In this document: in pieces, positions 49,898 to 58,238 of the stretch
Numbering within the stretch: the first letter of the stretch is position 1
Layout: each line of letters begins with the position of its first letter
NCBI GenBank assembly: GCA_009885995.1
Contig: VFJQ01000001.1
Coordinates: 35,646 to 99,645, forward strand
Direction: 5' to 3'
DNA: 64,000 nucleotides
Source of the DNA: Verrucomicrobiota bacterium
Lineage (GTDB): Bacteria > Verrucomicrobiota > Verrucomicrobiia > Chthoniobacterales > Chthoniobacteraceae
Notes under the pieces: model-generated
What the model was told of the DNA's origin: nothing
The model's input: only the letters and a program-made list of their open reading frames with translations
The model's database searches: none
Position numbers and translations under genes: made by a program

Positions 49898-51741
49898 ATG
49901 GACTTGCTGAACGCTCTCCGCACGCACTTCGGCCACGAGTCGTTTCGGGACGGGCAGGAAGCGGTGATTCGCGCGCTGCTCGATGGAGAATCGGCACTCG
50001 CGCTTTTTCCGACGGGCGCGGGGAAGTCGCTTTGCTACCAGCTTCCGGCGGTGTTGCTGGAAGGGACGGCGCTGGTCGTGTCGCCGCTCATCGCGTTGAT
50101 GAAAGACCAGGTCGGAAGTTGAAGCTGCTCTACGTCGCGCCGGAGCGGCTGTCGGGGGAGGCGTTTCTCGACCGGCTGCGGCGGGTGAAAATTTCGCTGC
50201 TCGCGATTGATGAGGCGCATTGCATTTCGGAGTGGGGACACAATTTTCGGCCGGAGTATCTGCGGCTCGCGCGCGTGGCGGAGGAACTGTCGTTGCGGCC
50301 GGTGCTGGCGCTCACGGCGACGGCGACGCCGGATGTGGCGCGTGATATTTGCAAGGCGTTCGGCATCGCGAGTGAGCGTCATGTGCAGACTTCGTTCCGC
50401 CGGAAGAATCTGCACCTGCGCGTGACTCCGTGTGCGGCGCGCGAGCGGTTGGCGGTGCTCGCAAAGCGGCTCGCGAGCGCGAAGGTGCGGCCTGCGGTGG
50501 TGTATGTGTCTTTTCAAAAAACCGCCGAGGACGTGGCGGCGCATCTCGCGGGCGCGGGGCTGGCGGCGCGGGCGTATCACGCGGGGATGGACGCGGAGGA
50601 GCGCGACGCGACGCAGGAGGCGTTCATGCGCAGCGAGTGCGAGGTCATCGTGGCGACGATCGCGTTTGGGATGGGCATCGATAAGGCGGACATCCGCAGC
50701 GTGATTCATTTCAACCTGCCGAAGACGCTCGAAAATTATCAGCAGGAGATCGGGCGCGCGGGGCGTGACGGGCAGCCGTCGCTGTGCGAGTTGCTCGCGT
50801 GCGCGGACGACTCGGTGCCGCTGCAAAATTTCACGCTCGGCGACACGCCGGAGCCGGTGGCGGTCGAGGCGCTCGTGCGGCGGATGCTTGGCTCGGGCGA
50901 GGAGTTCGACGTGAGTCGCTACGATCTCAGCCAGGAGACGGACATCCGCCCGCTCGTCGTCGAGACGGTCATCACGTATCTCGAACTCGACGGCCTGCTG
51001 CGCCCGACGCGCGCGTTTTACGAAAGCACGCAGGTGCAGTTTTTGAAGAGCGAGGACGCCATTCTCAGCGCGCTCAACGACGACCGTCGCCGCTTTCTCT
51101 CCGCGCTGTTCGGAGCCGGACGTCGCGGCCCGAAATACCACACGCTCGAAATCGAGAACGCCGCGCGCCAGCTCGGCGAACCGCACGAGCGCATCGTGAA
51201 GGCGCTGACGTGGCTGGAGGAAACCGGCGCGATCACGCAAAAGCCCGCCGGCCTGCGCCACGGCTTCCGCCTCTGCGGCGACGCCGCTCATCACGACCCC
51301 GCGACCGTCGCTGCGCACCAGGCCGAACTTTTCGCGCAGCGCGAAGCCCGCGACTCGCAGCGCCTCGCGCAGATCCTCGACTTCGCCAGCGCCTCCGGCT
51401 GCATCACGCGCCGCCTGCTCGGCTACTTCGGAGAACCGCTCGCCGACGAGAACTGCGGCCACTGCCACTTCTGCCGCACCGGCGAACCCGCCACGCCCGT
51501 CGCGCTGCCCGCCACGCCGATCGCGCCGTTCACCGACGCCGACGCCGAATCCATCCGCACGCTCATCTTCGAGGAACACCCTCCGCTCTCCACGCCGCGC
51601 CAGCTCACGCGCTTCCTCTGCGGCCTCACGAGCCCCGCGACTTCAAGTGCAAAGCTCACGAAGCGCGCAGAGTTCGGACGCTACGCCACCACGCCCTTCC
51701 GCGCGGTGCTCGCGCAGGTCGAGGCGTGCTGGGATGAGTGA
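49898..51741 (+). pseudogene. recQ: recQ helicase gene with internal deletion and frameshift
   Basis: The first frame (49898-50122) encodes RecQ through motif Ia: [20 protein letters not shown] and LIALMKDQV, then GS-stop. The next frame resumes at about 50113 with KLLYVAPERL. Normal RecQ has ~35 residues between MKDQV and the LLYxAPE motif; here almost none remain, so roughly 100 bases are missing and the frame is shifted. The rest is well kept: IDEAHCISEWGHNFRPEY, IAFGMGIDKADIRSVIHFNLPKTLENYQQEIGRAGRDG, and the RQC zinc site CITRRLLGYFGEP...NCGHCHFC. This is a decayed gene unless the deletion is an assembly error. Confidence 0.87.
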
Positions 51742-51749
51742 AGGCAGAG

Positions 51750-51769
51750 GTGAAAAGTTTCGCTTTCAC
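51750..51769. promoter_or_regulatory. GTGAAA-N8-TTTCAC operator-like palindrome
   Basis: Perfect 6-bp arms flank an 8-base spacer, the same geometry as the BMC operators but with different arm sequence. It overlaps the candidate -35 region of the sugar operon at 51801. Confidence 0.5.
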
Positions 51770-51791
51770 GTGCGCCGCGGGCTTTTAGCAT
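51762..51791 (+). promoter_or_regulatory. Candidate promoter of the uxaE-fucU operon, -10 box 9 bases before ATG
   Basis: GCTTTC (51762-51767), 18 bases and TAGCAT (51786-51791) precede CCGCGCCCC-ATG. It matches the AAA ATPase promoter at 41469 in spacing and in the bases between -10 and ATG. Confidence 0.42.
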
Positions 51792-51800
51792 CCGCGCCCC

Positions 51801-53045
51801 ATGCTCACTCTCGAAAAATTCACCATCGGCGTCGGCGACCGGTTCGCACACCAGGCGAAGGCGCAACTCCGCGCGTTTCAGCTCGCAGCGAAGGACGGCG
51901 TGGAGGTCGTGCCGGTCTGGAACAAGTCGAACCGCGAGCACACCTTTGTCGGGTCGGAACCGCAGAGCGTTTACGACGCGGCGGCCGAGGCGGTGAAAGC
52001 GCTCGGGTGGACGCACGGGTGGCACGTGGATGCGGATCACATCCGGATCGAGACCATCGATCGCTTCCTCTCGTGTTCGGACTTTTTCACCATCGATGTC
52101 GCGGACTCGATCGGAAAACCGGCCGCGCCCGAGGCAGTGAAGGCGTTCGTCGATCGGCACGCGGATCTCGTCGGCAAGATCGACATCGTCGGCATCGATC
52201 ACCCCTTCACCATCACACGCGCTGAAGTGGAACGCGTCGCGGCGAAGTATCTGCTCGCGGTGGAGGACGCGGGGAAAACCTTCCGGCACATCGCGGCAGA
52301 GAAGGGGCATCGGGATTTCATCGCGGAGGTGTCGATGGACGAGACGGACGCGCCGCAGACGCCGCCGGAACTGCTGATCATCCTCGCGGCGCTGGCGGAT
52401 GAAGGCGTGGAGGCGCAGACGATCGCGCCGAAGTTCACGGGTCGGTTCAACAAGGGCGTGGATTACGTGGGCAACCTCGCGCAGTTCGAGCGGGAGTTTC
52501 ACGACGATCTCGCGGTGATCGCGCACGCGGTGCGGCACTATGAACTGCCGCGCAACTTGAAGCTCTCGGTCCACAGCGGCTCGGACAAGTTTTCGCTTTA
52601 TCCGATCATCCGCCGCACGCTGCCGAAGTTCGGCGCGGGGCTGCACCTCAAGACGGCGGGGACGACGTGGCTGGAGGAACTCATCGGCCTCGCAGAAGCA
52701 GGCGGCGATGGGCTGGCCTTCTCGAAGGAGATCTATGCGTATGCGCTCGACCACATCGACGAGCTGTGCGCGCCGTATGCGTCGGTGATCGACGTGGATC
52801 GCGCGAAGCTGCCGGCGTCTGTGGCGGATTGGACGAGTGAGCAGTTCGTCCGCGCGCTGCGGCATGTGCCGGGCGATCCGCAGTTCAACTCCAGCCTGCG
52901 CCAACTCCTGCACGTCAGCTTCAAGCTCGCGGCGAAAGCGGGGCGGCGTTACCTGGACTTGCTCGAGAGCAACGCCGACGTCGTCGGACGGAACGTGACC
53001 GAAAACATCTACGCGCGGCATCTGCGGCCGCTCTTCGTGGCGTGA
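51801..53045 (+). CDS. uxaE: Tagaturonate epimerase family protein
   Basis: The 414-residue product matches the UxaE family (KFTIGVGDRFAHQAKAQLRAF, VVPVWNKSNREHTFVGSEP, GWHVDADHIRIETIDRFL, DFFTIDVADSIGK, LKLSVHSGSDKFSLYPII). UxaE interconverts D-tagaturonate and D-fructuronate in hexuronate breakdown; relatives may use other ketoses. It overlaps the next gene by 4 bases (GTGA). No other uronate gene (uxaB, uxuA) is in the window, so the substrate is open. Confidence 0.83.
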   Translation: MLTLEKFTIGVGDRFAHQAKAQLRAFQLAAKDGVEVVPVWNKSNREHTFVGSEPQSVYDAAAEAVKALGWTHGWHVDADHIRIETIDRFLSCSDFFTIDVADSIGKPAAPEAVKAFVDRHADLVGKIDIVGIDHPFTITRAEVERVAAKYLLAVEDAGKTFRHIAAEKGHRDFIAEVSMDETDAPQTPPELLIILAALADEGVEAQTIAPKFTGRFNKGVDYVGNLAQFEREFHDDLAVIAHAVRHYELPRNLKLSVHSGSDKFSLYPIIRRTLPKFGAGLHLKTAGTTWLEELIGLAEAGGDGLAFSKEIYAYALDHIDELCAPYASVIDVDRAKLPASVADWTSEQFVRALRHVPGDPQFNSSLRQLLHVSFKLAAKAGRRYLDLLESNADVVGRNVTENIYARHLRPLFVA

Positions 53046-53854
53046 AGTCAGCGGTCACCGTCTCCCTTACTCCGCAGGCGCGCAGCGGTCCGTTTGTTTT
53101 CCACGACGGACTCGAAGATGCCTGCATCGCGGCATCGAAGCTCGGCTTCGATGCGATCGAGATTTTCCCGCCGGCGGCCAATGCGATCGACATCGCGGAG
53201 TTGCAGGGGCTGCTCGATCATCACGAACTCGCAGTCGCCGCGGTCGGCACGGGTGCGGGGATGGTGATCCACAAGTGGTCACTCACGCACGCCGACGCCG
53301 CGATCCGGCACGAGGCGCGCGAGTTCATCCGCGCGATCATCGACCTTGCGGGCGGCTTCGGCGCGCCGGCGATTCTCGGCTCGATGCAGGGGAAACACGA
53401 AGGCGACGTAACGCGCGAGCAGGCGCTCGCGTGGCTGGCGGAGGCGCTCGAAGACCTGGGCGAACACGCGGCGCAGCATCACCAGCCTTTCCTCTACGAG
53501 TTCCTCAATCGCTATGAGACGAACCTGTTCAACCGTGTCGAGCCGACCGCCACCTTCCTGCGCGGACTCAAGACGAAGAACGTGAAGATCCTCGCCGACC
53601 TCTTCCACATGAACATCGAGGAGGAAGACATGGAGGCGGCGATTATTGCCGGGGGCGACTTGATCGGTCACGTTCACTTCGCAGACTCAAACCGGCAGGC
53701 CGTGGGCCTCGGTCATACGATGATGCACCCGGTGATCGATGCGCTGGAGAAGATCGGCTACACGGGCTATCTCAGCGCCGAAGTCCTCCCGCTCCCCTTC
53801 CCTCTCATCGCGGCGCAGCAGACGATCGAGAGCTTTCACCACTACGTTCACTGA
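53042..53854 (+). CDS. Sugar phosphate isomerase/epimerase (TIM barrel)
   Basis: The 270-residue product is a cytosolic AP-endonuclease-2-type barrel (GLEDACIAASKLGFDAIEIFPPAANAIDI, FGAPAILGSMQGKHEGDV, FLYEFLNRYETNLFNRVEPT, VKILADLFHMNIEEEDME, GHVHFADSNRQAVGLGHT, YLSAEVLPLP). Glu, Asp, His and Glu at the strand ends fit the family's metal site. It would isomerise or epimerise a keto sugar. Coupled translation with the uxaE-like gene and the adjacent mutarotase gene place it in one sugar pathway. Confidence 0.87.
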   Translation: MKSAVTVSLTPQARSGPFVFHDGLEDACIAASKLGFDAIEIFPPAANAIDIAELQGLLDHHELAVAAVGTGAGMVIHKWSLTHADAAIRHEAREFIRAIIDLAGGFGAPAILGSMQGKHEGDVTREQALAWLAEALEDLGEHAAQHHQPFLYEFLNRYETNLFNRVEPTATFLRGLKTKNVKILADLFHMNIEEEDMEAAIIAGGDLIGHVHFADSNRQAVGLGHTMMHPVIDALEKIGYTGYLSAEVLPLPFPLIAAQQTIESFHHYVH

Positions 53855-53856
53855 TC

Positions 53857-54303
53857 ATGCTCAAGACCACGCTTCTTCACCCCGACATCCTCCGCATCAT
53901 CGCGCAGGCCGGCCATCACTCGAAGATCCTGATCGCGGACGGAAACTACCCGGCGTCGAATAAGCGCGGGCCGCGGGCGGAACTGGTGTGTCTCCAACTC
54001 ACGCCGGGCGTGCCGACGGTGGCGCAGGTGCTGAGCGCGGTGCTGAGCGCGGTGCCGGTGGATCAGCTCAATACGATCGGCATCCCGGCGGATGATCCCT
54101 ATGCAAAGTTCGGCGAGCCGGCCGCGTGGGCGGACTTCCGCACGCTGGCGCAGGAGGCAGGTATCACGGCGCCGATCGAGCCGATCTCGAAGTGGGATTT
54201 TTACAAGGCAGTCGAGTCGCCGGATCACGTGCTGACGATCCAAACGGCGGACCAGGCGCTGTGGGCGAATGTGCTGCTGACGGTCGGCTGTCGCACGCCC
54301 TGA
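53857..54303 (+). CDS. RbsD/FucU family sugar mutarotase
   Basis: The 148-residue product is full length for FucU (LLHPDILRIIAQAGHHSKILIADGNYPASNKRG with the family His and Asp, ELVCLQLTPGVPTVAQVLSAVL, WDFYKAVESPDHVLTIQTAD). FucU interconverts the anomers of L-fucose and RbsD those of ribose. It lies 2 bases after the isomerase gene. A fucose role would link this operon to the BMC locus 13 kb upstream, but the sequence alone does not show which sugar is used. Confidence 0.85.
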   Translation: MLKTTLLHPDILRIIAQAGHHSKILIADGNYPASNKRGPRAELVCLQLTPGVPTVAQVLSAVLSAVPVDQLNTIGIPADDPYAKFGEPAAWADFRTLAQEAGITAPIEPISKWDFYKAVESPDHVLTIQTADQALWANVLLTVGCRTP

Positions 54304-54482
54304 GCGCGCCCGGCGAGAGCCGTCTGCCGCTTAATCCGGGAGAACCCTGACACCGCCGCGCGAATCACGCGATCGCGCCCGAGTTACCCCTTGCCAAGGC
54401 TATGTGGTGCGGCAATCGCTACCGCCCGCGGCACCCCCGCAGTTCACGCCGCGACCACCAACCACGCACGTTAGCTAACTCG

Positions 54483-55115
54483 ATGAAAACCCGTGTGGTC
54501 GTGATCGACGACCACCTCTCAATCCGCCAGATGCTGGAGCGGATCTTCGCCTTCGATTCCCTGTATGAGCTCGTGGGCCATAGCGGGAGTGGGCCCGAGG
54601 GCCTGGAACTCTGCCTCGACCTGAAACCACGCGTAGCGATCGTGGACCTGCTGCTCCCGGGGATGAACGGGGTGGAACTGCTGCGGGCCTTGCGCACGGC
54701 GGGCCCCGAGACGCGCGTGCTGATCTACTCCGGCACGTTGAACCAATCGCTCGTGGCCAGTGCGCTCGACGCCAAACCGCACGGCTTCGTGCACAAGGAA
54801 GACTCGCTCTCCACGCTGCTCGAAGCCTTGCGCACCGTGGCCCGTGGCGGCTCGTATCTCACGCCATTTGCCACCGCGCTGGCCGAGCGGGAGGAGCCGA
54901 ACACGTCGCCCGTGATGCAGCTCAGCGCTCGCGAACGCATGGTCTTGCAGTTGGTCGCCGAGGGCTGCAGCAGCAAGGAGATCGCGGGCCGGCTCGGCAT
55001 CTCGGTCAAGACGGTCGAGCACCACCGGACCGGGCTGATGCAGAAGCTCAACGTGCATGACATCGCCAGCCTCACGCGGCTCGCCGTGCGCGAAGGGCTC
55101 GTCAACAACGACTGA
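54483..55115 (+). CDS. NarL/LuxR-family response regulator
   Basis: ATG 54483 gives 210 residues: a receiver domain (VVVIDDHLSIRQML, phospho-Asp D55 in VAIVDLLLPGMNG, GFVHKEDS) and a LuxR-type helix-turn-helix (LSARERMVLQLVAEGCSSKEIAGRLGISVKTVEHHRTGLMQKLNVHD). It regulates transcription when phosphorylated. A perfect palindrome GTTAGCTAAC lies 5 bases before the ATG. The convergent kinase gene ends 9 bases downstream and may be its partner. Confidence 0.92.
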   Translation: MKTRVVVIDDHLSIRQMLERIFAFDSLYELVGHSGSGPEGLELCLDLKPRVAIVDLLLPGMNGVELLRALRTAGPETRVLIYSGTLNQSLVASALDAKPHGFVHKEDSLSTLLEALRTVARGGSYLTPFATALAEREEPNTSPVMQLSARERMVLQLVAEGCSSKEIAGRLGISVKTVEHHRTGLMQKLNVHDIASLTRLAVREGLVNND

Positions 55116-55124
55116 CGCCCGCTC

Positions 55125-56354
55125 TCACGGCTGGACCTTCAGCATCAGCGTGAACGTCGCCCCCTCGCCGGCTTTCGTGCGCATGTGCAGGCCCGCGCCG
55201 GCTTCCTCCACCAGCCGCCGCACGATGCTCAAGCCCAGGCCTGTGCCGCGATCCGCGGGTTTGGTGGTGAAGCGCTCGCGGAACATCCTGGCGACATCCT
55301 CCGGCGCGATGCCGGGGCCATTGTCGCCGACGCTGATCGCGACCATCGGCGCTTCGTTGCGAAATCCCACGCGGTTGATGAAGAGCTGCTCCGGCCCATC
55401 CGCGACCGACTCCAGTGAGATCGGCCGCGTCAGATGGCGCGCACGAATCTCGACATGGTGCGGTTCGTCGGTGGCCTGGAAGGCGTTGATCGTGAGGTTG
55501 AGCAGGATCTGGAGGAAGTCGGTGCCGTTGATCTCCGCGGTCACGTCGGACCGAATGTCCTCGATGTGCAGCCGGTGACCTTTCGCGCTCGGGTGCCGCG
55601 TGAGCAGATCGCGAAGGTCCGCGAGCATCTGGCCGACGCTCGTGTAGGTGCTTTCCACGCGCTTGGTGTTGAGAAAGCTGAGGTAGCGACGGGAGATCTC
55701 GAAACAGCGCGAGACCTCATCGTGGACCCGATGGAGATCGTCGCGCAGCGTGTCCAATTGCTCGCCCTCGACGCGCGCGGCGCTGTGCATCGAGCGATTG
55801 ATCAGCTCGACGAAGCCGCTGATGACCGTAAGCGGGCTGTTCAGGTCGTGCAGCACGCTGGCGTAAATCTCGCCCTTGGTTCGGGCCATCTCCTCGCGCT
55901 CGCGGTGCTCAGTGATTCGCAGCTGGAGCGCCTCGAGTTCCGCCGTCGCGCCGTGAATGACCTGCGCCGCGCGGCGCTTGGCGAGCGCCTTCTGCACGGC
56001 CTCGCGCATGGTCGGAATATCGAACGGTTTGTTCAGGTAGTCGCATGCGCCGAGGCGCAGCGCCTGGCGCGCAGTCTCGATCGTCTCGTAGGCGGTGAGC
56101 ATCACCACCTCGATCGCCGGGTCGCGTCTCTTGAGCTCGCGGAGCACATCCACGCCCGAGATGCCGTGCATGAGGATGTCGAGCACGGCGACATCGATCT
56201 GTTCCGAACTCGCGAGCGCGATCGCTTCGTCGCCGCTGCTCGCGACCAGCACGCGGTATTCGTTTTTGAAAACGATGCGCAACGACTGGCGCGGACCTTC
56301 CTCGTCGTCGCAGATGAGCAGCGTGGGGCGATTGTCGGCGGCGGCTTCGGGCAT
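55125..56354 (-). CDS. Receiver-histidine kinase hybrid
   Basis: ATG 56354 gives 409 residues; the TTG at 56372 in the ORF track would overlap the EthD gene. The receiver comes first (LLICDDEEGPRQSL, phospho-Asp D59, YLNKPFD). A coiled coil follows, then HisKA with H169 in SVLHDLNSPLTVISGFVELI and HATPase with NLTINAFQAT, DNGPGIAPEDV and GTGLGLSIVRRLVEEAG. There is no membrane segment. The input is probably phosphorylation of its own receiver by another kinase. Confidence 0.9.
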   Translation of the reverse strand: MPEAAADNRPTLLICDDEEGPRQSLRIVFKNEYRVLVASSGDEAIALASSEQIDVAVLDILMHGISGVDVLRELKRRDPAIEVVMLTAYETIETARQALRLGACDYLNKPFDIPTMREAVQKALAKRRAAQVIHGATAELEALQLRITEHREREEMARTKGEIYASVLHDLNSPLTVISGFVELINRSMHSAARVEGEQLDTLRDDLHRVHDEVSRCFEISRRYLSFLNTKRVESTYTSVGQMLADLRDLLTRHPSAKGHRLHIEDIRSDVTAEINGTDFLQILLNLTINAFQATDEPHHVEIRARHLTRPISLESVADGPEQLFINRVGFRNEAPMVAISVGDNGPGIAPEDVARMFRERFTTKPADRGTGLGLSIVRRLVEEAGAGLHMRTKAGEGATFTLMLKVQP

Positions 56355-56364
56355 GGCAGTGAGA

Positions 56365-56727
56365 TCAGCCAATGCGCTGGCCTTCGGCGATGAAATCCAC
56401 GCTCTCGGTCACCATGAGCGTGTGGACGTTGCGGTTGGAGCGTCCCATGAAATTCACCTCATCGGCGACGACTGCCGCGAGCTCCGGGCTCTGCTGCACG
56501 CGAGCGAGCGCCTCGGGCGATTCCCACCACGTCTCGACGATGCCGTCGATGGGCGCTTCGTCCTGCGCGTATTCGGGGCGCGGCACACTCACCACGTGGT
56601 GCTGCACATAGCGCACCAGGCCCGGCAGCTTCGCCACGATCGGCCCGTGCGTTTTGCGCCAGTAGTCGTGGAACTCCTCGGGCGTGAGATCGGGGCGGCG
56701 GCGGAGCACGAAGAAGAATTTGATCAC
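56365..56727 (-). CDS. EthD domain protein (dimeric alpha/beta barrel)
   Basis: The 120-residue product is a ferredoxin-like EthD domain (IKFFFVLRRRPDLTPEEFHDYWRKTHGPIVAKLPGLVRYVQHHVV, VETWWESPEALARVQQSPELAAVVADEVNF). Members are small dimeric enzymes or accessory proteins acting on quinones, ethers or lactones. GTG 56727 is the start. It lies 10 bases upstream of the kinase ATG on the same strand. Confidence 0.88.
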   Translation of the reverse strand: MIKFFFVLRRRPDLTPEEFHDYWRKTHGPIVAKLPGLVRYVQHHVVSVPRPEYAQDEAPIDGIVETWWESPEALARVQQSPELAAVVADEVNFMGRSNRNVHTLMVTESVDFIAEGQRIG

Positions 56728-56819
56728 GCGCTAGAATCGGTAGCAGAGGCGATCTTTCATGGTCGGGCGCCTGCTTGTAGCAAATCCCAACCGCGCCGTG
56801 ACAGCGAAATTTCAGCGCG

Positions 56820-58238
56820 TCACACGAGGATATCCTTCACCACGTGCCCATGCACGTCGGTGAGCCGGAAGTCGCGGCCCGCATAGTGATACGTCAGCCG
56901 CTCGTGATCGAAGCCGAGGCAGTGCAGGATCGTCGCCTGCACGTCGTGAACGTGGACGGGATTCTCGACGATGTGGAAACCCATCTCGTCCGTCGCGCCG
57001 CAGGTGAGACCGCCTTTGATCCCGCCACCTGCCATCCACATCGTGAACGCCTGCGGATGATGATCGCGACCCATGCTGCGGCCGAGCGCGGGGTTCGTCT
57101 CGACCATCGGCGTGCGGCCGAATTCGCCGCCCCAAATCACGAGCGTGTCGTCAAGCAAACCGCGCTGCTTGAGATCGAGCACGAGCGCCGCGCTGGCCTG
57201 GTCGGTCTTTTTGCAGTTGGTCGTGTGATTGCCGACGAGCGCCGTGTGCGCGTCCCAGCCTTCGTTGTAGATGTTCACGAAGCGCACGCCGCGCTCGATC
57301 ATCCGCCGCGCCAGCAGGCATGCGCGGGCGAAGCTCGGCTCGTCCGGCTTGCATCCGTAGAGATCGAGCGTCGCCTGCGATTCGCTCTTCAGGTCCATTA
57401 AATCGGGCGCGCTCGTTTGCAGGCGATAGGCCATCTCGTAGTTCGCGAGCCGCGTGGAAATCTCCGGGTCGCCGACGGCGGCCAGTTGCTGGCGGTTGAG
57501 CGTCGAGACGAGATCGAGCGTGTCCCGCTGGAGCTTCGCATCGACGCCCGCGGGGCTGCTCACATTCAGAATCGGGTCGCCCTTTCCGCGGAAAAGTGTG
57601 CCCGTGAAAACCGTCGGCAGGAACCCACTCGACCACAGCGCCGCGCCGCCGCTCAGGCCGTTGCCCGTGCTCATCACCACAAACGCCGGCAGGTCTTGCG
57701 TCTCCGCGCCGAGCCCGTAGAGCGCCCACGAGCCGAGGCTCGGCCGGCCCGGCTGCGAGAAGCCCGTGTTGAAGAAAATCTGCGCGGGCGCGTGGTTGAA
57801 CTGGTCGGTCTTCACCGAACGCACGAAGCAGATGTCATCGACCACCTCCGCGAGATGCGGCAGCACCTCCGCGATCTCCGCGCCGCATTGCCCATGCTTC
57901 GCGAACTTGAACTGCGGCCCCATCACCGCCGCATCGGGACGGATGAATGCGTAGCGCTGCCCGCCGATCACCGACGGCGGAAGCGGCTTGCCTTCGAGCT
58001 TCGCGAGCGCCGGCTTGTAGTCGAAGAGATCGAGATGCGATGGCGCGCCCGCCATGAACATGTGGATGACGCGTTTCGCCTTCGGCGTGAAATGCGGCTG
58101 CTTCACCGCGAACGGATTGCTCGCCGCGAATGCGTCCGTGAGCAGGCCCGCAAAGGCGATCTTTCCGAGACCGATGCCGCAGTCGTGCAGAAAGTGGCGG
58201 CGGGCGATGGGCGTGGGCTGCGGGATGAACGGGCTCAT
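56820..58238 (-). CDS. DUF1501 family protein with Tat-like signal
   Basis: ATG 58238 gives 472 residues. The N-terminus has ARRHFLHDCGIGLGKIAFAGLL, a twin-arginine-type signal. The body is DUF1501 (KAKRVIHMFMAGAPSHLDLFDYKP, LGSWALYGLGAETQDLPAFVVM, WGGEFGRTPMVETN, GRDHHPQAFTMWMAGGGIKGG). The family has a sulfatase/alkaline phosphatase-like fold, abounds in PVC bacteria and is almost always paired with a PSCyt1 gene, as here (ATGA overlap). The biochemical role is not established; export suggests polymer breakdown at the cell surface. Confidence 0.92.
   Translation of the reverse strand: MSPFIPQPTPIARRHFLHDCGIGLGKIAFAGLLTDAFAASNPFAVKQPHFTPKAKRVIHMFMAGAPSHLDLFDYKPALAKLEGKPLPPSVIGGQRYAFIRPDAAVMGPQFKFAKHGQCGAEIAEVLPHLAEVVDDICFVRSVKTDQFNHAPAQIFFNTGFSQPGRPSLGSWALYGLGAETQDLPAFVVMSTGNGLSGGAALWSSGFLPTVFTGTLFRGKGDPILNVSSPAGVDAKLQRDTLDLVSTLNRQQLAAVGDPEISTRLANYEMAYRLQTSAPDLMDLKSESQATLDLYGCKPDEPSFARACLLARRMIERGVRFVNIYNEGWDAHTALVGNHTTNCKKTDQASAALVLDLKQRGLLDDTLVIWGGEFGRTPMVETNPALGRSMGRDHHPQAFTMWMAGGGIKGGLTCGATDEMGFHIVENPVHVHDVQATILHCLGFDHERLTYHYAGRDFRLTDVHGHVVKDILV

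Noticed and set aside
50035-51579. 514-residue minus-strand ORF
   Set aside because: Antisense to the recQ remnant. The sense strand carries clear helicase motifs, so the long antisense frame is a composition effect.
54304-54482. Small gene in the gap before the LuxR-type regulator
   Set aside because: No ORF with a credible start or composition is visible. The gap holds GC-rich text and a short palindrome GTTAGCTAAC near the start codon.
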